A stretch of DNA of 64,000 nt from Buddleja alternifolia (taxonomy: Eukaryota > Streptophyta > Magnoliopsida > Lamiales > Scrophulariaceae): the NCBI GenBank assembly GCA_019426215.1, contig CM033394.1, positions 42,406,423 through 42,470,422 on the forward strand. The letters are read 5' to 3'. How positions within the stretch are numbered: position 1 is the first letter of the stretch; each line of letters starts with the position of its first letter. Under the pieces are notes generated by a model. It did no database searches, was not told the DNA's origin, and saw only the letters and a list, made by a program, of their open reading frames with translations. The position numbers and the translations under genes were made by a program. Positions 62,686 to 64,000 of this stretch are shown here, piece by piece.

Positions 62686-63620
62686 TTATTTAATCACATT
62701 ATCATGGGGTAACATATTAAAAGGACCCTGGTCCGATGCAACAGAATCATTAAGCAAATCGATCATCAAACTAGCAAAAGAGTTTGATATTGGAACACGA
62801 TCTTTGTTATTTTTCTCAATTACCTTGCCCAACTTATCTGGTGATCGAGGAGGAAGGACCTGGTCTTCATTTGGACTACTAATTTTTGTACCTTTTGCAA
62901 CCTGCCAATTATCCAAAGCGGTCGGGATCGGACCTTTGTTATTGATCAGGACATATATGTTATTAGGTGTGCAATGGACTGTTTTTTAAATCATAATAGG
63001 ACACTTCTTACCCTAATGACCAAAATACTGGCATGCCGAGTAAATAACTGATTTCCATTCATATTCAATGTCGATTTTACATGTACCATGGTAAACACCA
63101 CTATCTGATGGCAGAAACATAAACAAGTTGCTAGCATATTCTGCCTTCACATCCATGAGCACACATCCCCAAGTATATTCAATGCGTTCCATCGAAATCG
63201 TGAATGCATCTGGGTAAAGTATCCTTCCAATTGCACTAGCAACCGTGCTAAGACCGTCTAAAGTCCAATATTCAGCTGGGAGGTGTCGAAATTTTACCCA
63301 GACCGGAATTTCCTTATGGATTATTTTTCTCAAGGGTCATTCCTTCCTTCTATCTTTCAAGAAAAATAGTTTGGTCCTCATATATCCACAGTCCACCTTC
63401 TAGGACCTCACGTGCCATCTCAGAATTTTCAAACTGAAAAAAAATAAAAACTAGAAGCATAGCTTTCACCTCTATCAATCCCTTCCAAATGAAATGCACA
63501 AACTTCTTAACACCAAAAAAAATACAACTTCTTACCAATGAAGTAGTCGATTGCCGTATGAGCCGATCGTTGCATACCTACTTTGACTTGTTCCCACTTA
63601 GGTCGAACAAACTTCTTTCC
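62686..63620 (-). pseudogene. LINE ORF1-like, DUF4283-type remnant
   Basis: Minus-strand pieces in order: about 63610-63560 (RKFVRPKWEQ), 63538-63350 (FFQFENSEMAREVLEGG and LWIYEDQTIFLER), 63333-63013 (VWVKFRHLPAEYWTLDGLST, ASAIGRILYPDAFT, CKIDIEYEW-x-x-x-x-Y-x-ACQYFGH), then 62916-62686 (NSFASLM-like tail). The block PVWVK-x-x-x-LP-x-x-x-W...LSTVASAIG...C-K-I-D-x-EYEW is the DUF4283 domain plus the start of the CCHC-like knuckle found in gag-like ORF1 proteins of plant L1-type LINEs. Shifts and stops separate the pieces; the first Cys of the knuckle is changed (SACQYFGH). ORF2 (endonuclease-RT) is not seen; the element is truncated. Confidence 0.7.
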
Positions 63621-64000
63621 ATTGATGATTTCAGGTGGAACATAATGGAGATTTGTACATTTAGATTCAAGAAACCAATTCTGAAGTACAAGATTCTATA
63701 TTTGTACCTACACGTACATTACCGACCAAGAATGATGAAGGAAAAGTTTATTTCGACTACATTGATGGCTGGTGCTGCTTGAATTTGGCTATGACTACGC
63801 CCTTTGATTGCTCAGTTGATACCTGATTTTTACCTTACGAATCCGAATTTGATTTCGGCGTTGATTATGGCACAGCAGACCCGCTAGAAGTCTCAATCGG
63901 ATTCTAAATTCAATCGATGAAGCTGAAGATTTGACGCCAACACTCAAAGCAGTCAGCTTCAACTAACAGTCAGAAGCCCCTCTTTCAAGCCCAAGCATTG
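63621..64000. other. Right edge; probable upstream part of LINE remnant
   Basis: The minus strand entering from the window edge has no convincing motif. It may be the 5' region of the LINE ORF1, cut by the window. Confidence 0.25.

Overview
The window is nuclear DNA of a flowering plant, most likely a eudicot. It is AT-rich and gene-poor, and it holds one convincing intact host gene: an intronless cytokinin-synthesis gene (adenylate isopentenyltransferase, 22800-23876, minus strand). Almost everything else is transposable elements and decayed gene copies, typical of intergenic space in a medium or large plant genome. No tRNA, rRNA or CRISPR feature was seen.

Layout. 1-4.7 kb: a decayed protein kinase (GCN2/PEK-like motifs) on the minus strand with two internal tandem repeats, then the 5' end of a Ty1/copia element (LTR plus broken gag). 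4.7-12.6 kb: two copies of a dead aldo/keto-reductase gene fragment, one split by a Tourist-like MITE, plus hAT-like elements, a short Helitron, a Helitron 3' end and a Kelch-protein exon fragment. 12.8-18.9 kb: foldback and MITE elements, one nested in another, with no genes. 19.0-22.8 kb: a tandem duplication of the 3' flank of the isopentenyltransferase gene; SINEs and a small insertion sit in only one copy each, so the other copy shows the empty site. 23.9-29.3 kb: promoter, SINEs, a hAT element with 8-bp target duplication, and a Tourist-like element.

29.3-33.7 kb: a Mutator-like terminal-inverted-repeat element carrying the 5' half of an Athila/Tat-type Ty3/gypsy element (LTR end, primer-binding site, nearly whole gag). 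33.8-37.7 kb: a non-autonomous LTR element without coding capacity. 38.5-44.6 kb: TIR element, Helitron, a 2.7-kb near-palindromic foldback element with a 10-bp target duplication, a hAT MITE (8-bp duplication) and a Mutator-like MITE (9-bp duplication). 44.7-56.6 kb: a Ty1/copia element on the minus strand with 157-bp LTRs and a 5-bp duplication CTAGC. Its reverse transcriptase is interrupted by a second LTR element (46101-52964), which carries no polymerase but a single 1236-codon open frame and has itself undergone an internal inversion. 56.6-64 kb: another hAT element, degenerate LTR debris, a copia LTR with primer-binding site, a foldback element, and a DUF4283-type LINE ORF1 remnant at the right edge.

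The strongest candidates for something little described are (1) the large uninterrupted ORF in the inverted nested element, (2) the palindromic foldback element built of about 180-bp tandem units, and (3) the Mutator-like element that has taken on an Athila 5' half. All calls are from reading the sequence; no database search was run.
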